Shown piece after piece: positions 43,363-45,772 of a DNA stretch of 45,772 nt; within the stretch, counting starts at the first letter, position 1, and each line of letters opens with the position of its first letter. The notes under the pieces were generated by a model that saw nothing but the letters and a program-made list of their open reading frames with translations, was not told the DNA's origin and did not search any database. Location: assembly GCA_030065635.1 (NCBI GenBank), contig JASJDJ010000015.1, positions 1 to 45,772 of the forward strand, written 5' to 3'. The DNA comes from Xenococcaceae cyanobacterium MO_188.B32. GTDB taxonomy: Bacteria; Cyanobacteriota; Cyanobacteriia; Cyanobacteriales; Xenococcaceae. The position numbers and the translations under genes are program-made.

Positions 43363-43382
43363 TATAACCAATACTTGTTATA
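43363..43382. promoter_or_regulatory. Candidate operator upstream of the NrtR-like gene
   Basis: TATAAC (43363-43368) and GTTATA (43377-43382) are exact complements with an 8-nt spacer. They lie about 70 bp upstream of the regulator's start. NrtR proteins commonly act on palindromes near NAD-synthesis genes. This is a position-based guess. Confidence 0.25.
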
Positions 43383-43453
43383 GTTGATAATTGTTAACAA
43401 AATCGAGCGAAGCAATTACCTATAGTTACTATATTTAAATTTATCCCTAACTT

Positions 43454-44212
43454 ATGAAAATAAATTCAGAAATTAATATTGATTCAAGTTATCAATCTTA
43501 TTTAATGAAGAAAAAATTGGCAGATTTTAAAGTCGGAGTTGATAATGTTATTTTTTCTGTTGATACCAAATATAATCGTTTATTAGTTTTATTATTTCAA
43601 AGAAAAGACGAACCTTTTCGCGATCGATGGAGTTTACCAGGAACTTTAGTCAGACAAGGAGAGTCTCTCAAAAAAGCTGCTCATCGAATTTTGGCAGAGA
43701 AAATAGCAGTTAAGAATTTATATTTAGAACAATTATATACTTTTGGAGGACCGGGAAGAGACCCTAGAGAAGCACCCGAAAGTTTTGGAGTACGCTATTT
43801 ATCTGTTAGTTATTTTGCTCTAGTTAGATATGCAGAAGCAGCTTTAATTGCTAGACCAGCAAGCAATATTGCTTGGCATTCAGTCCAAGAAGTACCTAGT
43901 TTAGCTTTCGATCATAATCAAATTTTAGACTATGGTTATCACCGTTTAAAAAATAAATTAGAATACAGTCCGATCGCTTTTGAAGTTTTACCCAAAAAGT
44001 TTACTTTAAATGAAGTTTATCAGCTTTATTGTACGGTTTTAGGTGAAAATTTTTCTGATTATTCTAACTTTAGATCTAAGCTATTAAAGTTAGGATTTTT
44101 ATCAGATACAGGAGAAAAAGTCTGCCGTGGTGCAGGTCGTCCAGCTAGTTTGTATCGTTTTGATGCGGAAGCTTTTGCCCCCTTGAAAGATAAACCTTTA
44201 GTATTTATTTAA
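43454..44212 (+). CDS. nrtR: NrtR-type Nudix-fold transcriptional regulator
   Basis: The 252-residue protein has an N-terminal Nudix-like domain (VGVDNVIFSVDTKYNRLLVL; RWSLPGTLVRQGESLKKAAH) followed by a winged-helix domain (FTLNEVYQLYCTVLGENFSD ... RGAGRPASLYRFD). This is the NrtR layout, a repressor of NAD synthesis genes that senses ADP-ribose. The Nudix box is degenerate: RILAEKIAV stands where catalytic enzymes have RExxEExG. It is therefore likely a sensor, not a hydrolase. nadD, a NAD gene, is next to it. Confidence 0.88.
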   Translation: MKINSEINIDSSYQSYLMKKKLADFKVGVDNVIFSVDTKYNRLLVLLFQRKDEPFRDRWSLPGTLVRQGESLKKAAHRILAEKIAVKNLYLEQLYTFGGPGRDPREAPESFGVRYLSVSYFALVRYAEAALIARPASNIAWHSVQEVPSLAFDHNQILDYGYHRLKNKLEYSPIAFEVLPKKFTLNEVYQLYCTVLGENFSDYSNFRSKLLKLGFLSDTGEKVCRGAGRPASLYRFDAEAFAPLKDKPLVFI

Positions 44213-44370
44213 TTGCTTTTTTGAGTTTTTGAGAAACTAATTAATGTCAGTTCGCATAATCTTAATTTAGTTTCAAAGTAGCATAGCTGTTATTATATTA
44301 AAAGTAGGGTGTTGATTTTGAGAAAAGCGATCAAAATCATCGATAAAAAAGAAGATGGAGTTTAGTCAAA

Positions 44371-44604
44371 GATATTATTAGCCAACCAGTTCAAGGTCGA
44401 GATTTAAGAGATGCTGACCTGAGTGATGCTAATCTAATTCTTGCCGACCTGAGAGGTGCCGACCTGAGTCGTGCTAAGGTTGAAAATGCTCGCTTTAGTT
44501 ATAATGAGGGGATTTCAGACAGCCTGAGACAAGACTTAATTAGACGAGGAGCAAAGTTTGACGATACTCCAGGCGATCGATCTAAATCTTTAACTCGTGT
44601 CTGA
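44371..44604 (+). pseudogene. Pentapeptide-repeat gene fragment
   Basis: The frame reads DIISQPVQGRDLRDADLSDA, then NLILADLRGADLSRAKVENA, then a non-repeat tail ending SKSLTRV. It has about six A(D/N)LXX repeats. No start codon lies in frame before a TAA upstream. It is probably the end of a once longer pentapeptide-repeat protein. Confidence 0.5.
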
Positions 44605-45088
44605 GCGATCGCTTGCAGAATGGGCAAAATTTAACAAATCAAAAATGCTGTGAAAATTTCTTGGCTTTGCCCACCAAAACTAAGGATTGGTTACTTAGGG
44701 CTGGCTGAATAAGTTAAAGCTATTGCTTTATAAGGGTTTGAAGCATTTTAAAAGGATTCTAATCCAAGGTAAATAACGAAAATTGCTTCATTACCTTGCA
44801 CTTAGTGATTAAAATTAGGACTTGAAAAAAAGCTTAGAGCTTATAGCTTAGAGCTTATAGCTACTTGAGAGGTTAGATCTCCCAATTCAAGTTTTTCAGC
44901 AAGCCCTACTTAATAAACTAGATGCCGAACGAGGTAATCCTCGATCGAGCAACAGTTTCTTAAGTTTGGGGAAGTTCTATAATACGATCGAGTTTCATTG
45001 TGGCAATTTCTCAATAATAAATTGAGTTTGTTGGTAAATACAACCTGCTATGTCTATGGCTATATCTAATTTAGACTGAAATCGAATT
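44605..45088. other. Gap with MITE copy A and otherwise no gene
   Basis: About half of this gap is the MITE listed at 44698-44906. Flanks contain no coding frame of note. Positions 44938-44957 have a GAGG-TAAT-CCTC symmetric segment. Confidence 0.6.
44698..44906 (+). mobile_element. MITE-like element, copy A, with TIRs and TSD
   Basis: The 209-bp element starts GGGCTGGCTGAATAAG and ends (reverse complement) GGGCTTGCTGAAAAAC. The 21-bp terminal repeats match at 17 positions. A direct TACTTA target duplication flanks both sides (44692-44697 and 44907-44912). No coding frame is inside; AGCTTAGAGCTTAT is repeated twice (44831-44858). A related copy is at 20761-20975. It presumably moves using a transposase encoded elsewhere. 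Confidence 0.75.
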
Positions 45089-45328
45089 TTATGCAGACAA
45101 AAGACCATCTTTTTCTAATTTTTCCGCGATCGCTTTTCTTAAATAATCATTACGTTCTTTGGCGGGTAATGACATCCAAGCATCGTACTGACTCGCAGGA
45201 ACTCTTACCTGAACTGGTTTTTGTGCAGAACCTTCAGGCGCAATCTTAGGAATTTTCTTTAACCCGGAAGTATTAGGGTTTGGATTCCGTCTTTTTTTCT
45301 CTTTTTTTTTGTTTGTCGTTGTATACAC
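45089..45328 (-). CDS. Small basic protein with possible RHH-like end
   Basis: A 79-residue product starts at GTG 45328 and has a lysine/arginine-rich stretch (TTTNKKKEKKRRNPNP) before QKPVQVRVPASQYDAWMSL and NDYLRKAIAEKLEKDG. The last part is the beta-strand plus two-helix layout of ribbon-helix-helix DNA-binding proteins. A longer frame to 45400 has no good start context and overlaps the divergent gene. It could be a plasmid-type or antitoxin-type regulator. Confidence 0.5.
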   Translation of the reverse strand: MYTTTNKKKEKKRRNPNPNTSGLKKIPKIAPEGSAQKPVQVRVPASQYDAWMSLPAKERNDYLRKAIAEKLEKDGLLSA

Positions 45329-45346
45329 CGTAAAAAGATATATAAT
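45319..45346 (+). promoter_or_regulatory. Divergent promoter region
   Basis: TTGTAT (45319-45324) and TATAAT (45341-45346) are 16 bp apart, a near-consensus sigma-70 promoter for the plus-strand gene. It covers the proposed GTG start of the minus-strand gene, so the two genes cannot both be expressed freely. Confidence 0.45.
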
Positions 45347-45371
45347 AGCCAACAATGAAAAATTGAAAACA

Positions 45372-45659
45372 ATGAACTTAATATCAAGTATACACGACAC
45401 TCCAATAGATGCGATCGTTGAAACTCATCACCAGTCTGAGGTAGAGCGTAGCGAAACCATACCGTCAGAACTAGAGATAAATATAGAACTCTATTCAGCA
45501 GGATTTTTTGATGGAGTAACAGGATTAGATGCCCAATTGCCCCATTTTAAAGACTACTGGGATGGTTATGCCTTGGGCTACAGAGAATACTGCTGCGGGT
45601 TATTAGGGGTTAAAATTCCCACTTTGGAGATACCGCTAGAAAGACTAACGGGACTTTGA
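45372..45659 (+). CDS. Unidentified small protein
   Basis: A 95-residue product starts at MNLISSIHDTPID (ATG 45372; ATG 45354 out of frame nearby). It has HHQSEVERSETIPSELEINI, then LYSAGFFDGVTGLDAQLPHF, and KDYWDGYALGYREYCCGLLG. The GFFDGVxG/DYWDGYALGYRE pattern looks like a conserved small helical repeat, but I do not know the family. It is divergent from the small basic protein gene with 43 bp between starts. Confidence 0.5.
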   Translation: MNLISSIHDTPIDAIVETHHQSEVERSETIPSELEINIELYSAGFFDGVTGLDAQLPHFKDYWDGYALGYREYCCGLLGVKIPTLEIPLERLTGL

Positions 45660-45701
45660 CAATTTTACCTATCAAAAAGGGGTGAAAGCCTTGCCAGACG
45701 C

Positions 45702-45728
45702 CGAATTTACCTCGAAGAGGTAAATTCG
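45702..45728 (+). repeat. 12-bp hairpin near the window end
   Basis: CGAATTTACCTC (45702-45713) and GAGGTAAATTCG (45717-45728) are exact complements with a GAA loop. It lies 43 bp after the stop of the last gene. It may be a terminator without T-run or part of a mobile repeat; its GAATTTACC core is unlike the other hairpins in the window. Confidence 0.6.
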
Positions 45729-45772
45729 CCTGAAACCCAGATATATTAAGGATTTAGCTATTTTGAGGTTAA

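Overview
The window looks like chromosomal DNA of an AT-rich cyanobacterium. The evidence is an orange carotenoid protein gene (ocp) with its fluorescence recovery protein gene (frp), CrtR-type beta-carotene hydroxylase, the carboxysome shell protein CcmP, sucrose-phosphate phosphatase, cyanobacterial-type MenC, two Uma2/DUF820 genes, many GCGATCGC (HIP1) octamers, and intergenic heptanucleotide tandem repeats. The genus cannot be fixed from the sequence alone. There are no rRNA or tRNA genes, no CRISPR array and no prophage.

Layout. 1-8 kb: ilvD, a hicB-hicA toxin-antitoxin pair, a secreted beta-propeller protein beside the fused 3' halves of a cytochrome P460 gene and a lysR gene, a response regulator/thioredoxin-reductase-like fusion, a small membrane protein, a protein with a TIR-like C-terminus, and an orphan Mo-nitrogenase C-terminal-type protein. 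8-13 kb: a hybrid histidine kinase, then a gene graveyard in which a two-component pair survives only as the start of a regulator and the end of a kinase, separated by transposase scraps and a methyltransferase. 13-20 kb: menC, crtR, a GT4 glycosyltransferase with a truncated tnpB upstream, a TPR/HEAT membrane protein and ilvA. 19.7-21.6 kb: the ocp-frp photoprotection locus, with a MITE-like element between the two genes. 21.8-29.8 kb: a phosphoribulokinase paralogue, a pentapeptide-repeat protein, queE-queC, a Pmp3-type peptide, a GST, a full-length tnpB with a likely right-end RNA, ruvA, uma2 and sucrose-phosphate phosphatase. 29.7-36.4 kb: an accessory zone with a toxin-antitoxin cassette between 29-bp direct repeats, gene fragments, an amino-acid binding protein, uma2, and a lipase cassette inserted in a decayed HlyD-type gene. 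36.6-45.8 kb: ccmP, a PAP2 phosphatase, a TerB-like membrane protein, an SMP-30 lactonase, two amphipathic proteins, a probable 6S-like RNA, nadD, an NrtR-type regulator, a 209-bp MITE with a 6-bp target duplication, and a divergent pair of small genes.

How genes work together. ilvD and ilvA serve isoleucine/valine synthesis. crtR and ocp are functionally linked because hydroxylated keto-carotenoids can be OCP chromophores, and frp resets OCP. queE and queC make the 7-deazaguanine precursor. nadD and the NrtR-like gene suggest local control of NAD synthesis. Metabolic genes are mostly intact; regulators, transporters and transposases are often truncated. The window therefore records repeated insertion, deletion and decay in its intergenic zones.

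No single unmistakable new system was found. The best candidates are the two-copy MITE family (44.7 and 20.8 kb), the small-secreted-protein/membrane-protein/Tat-lipase cassette that split an efflux gene, the direct-repeat-bounded TA cassette with a homopolymer frameshift in its toxin, the cysteine-less regulator/reductase fusion, and the TIR-like protein.
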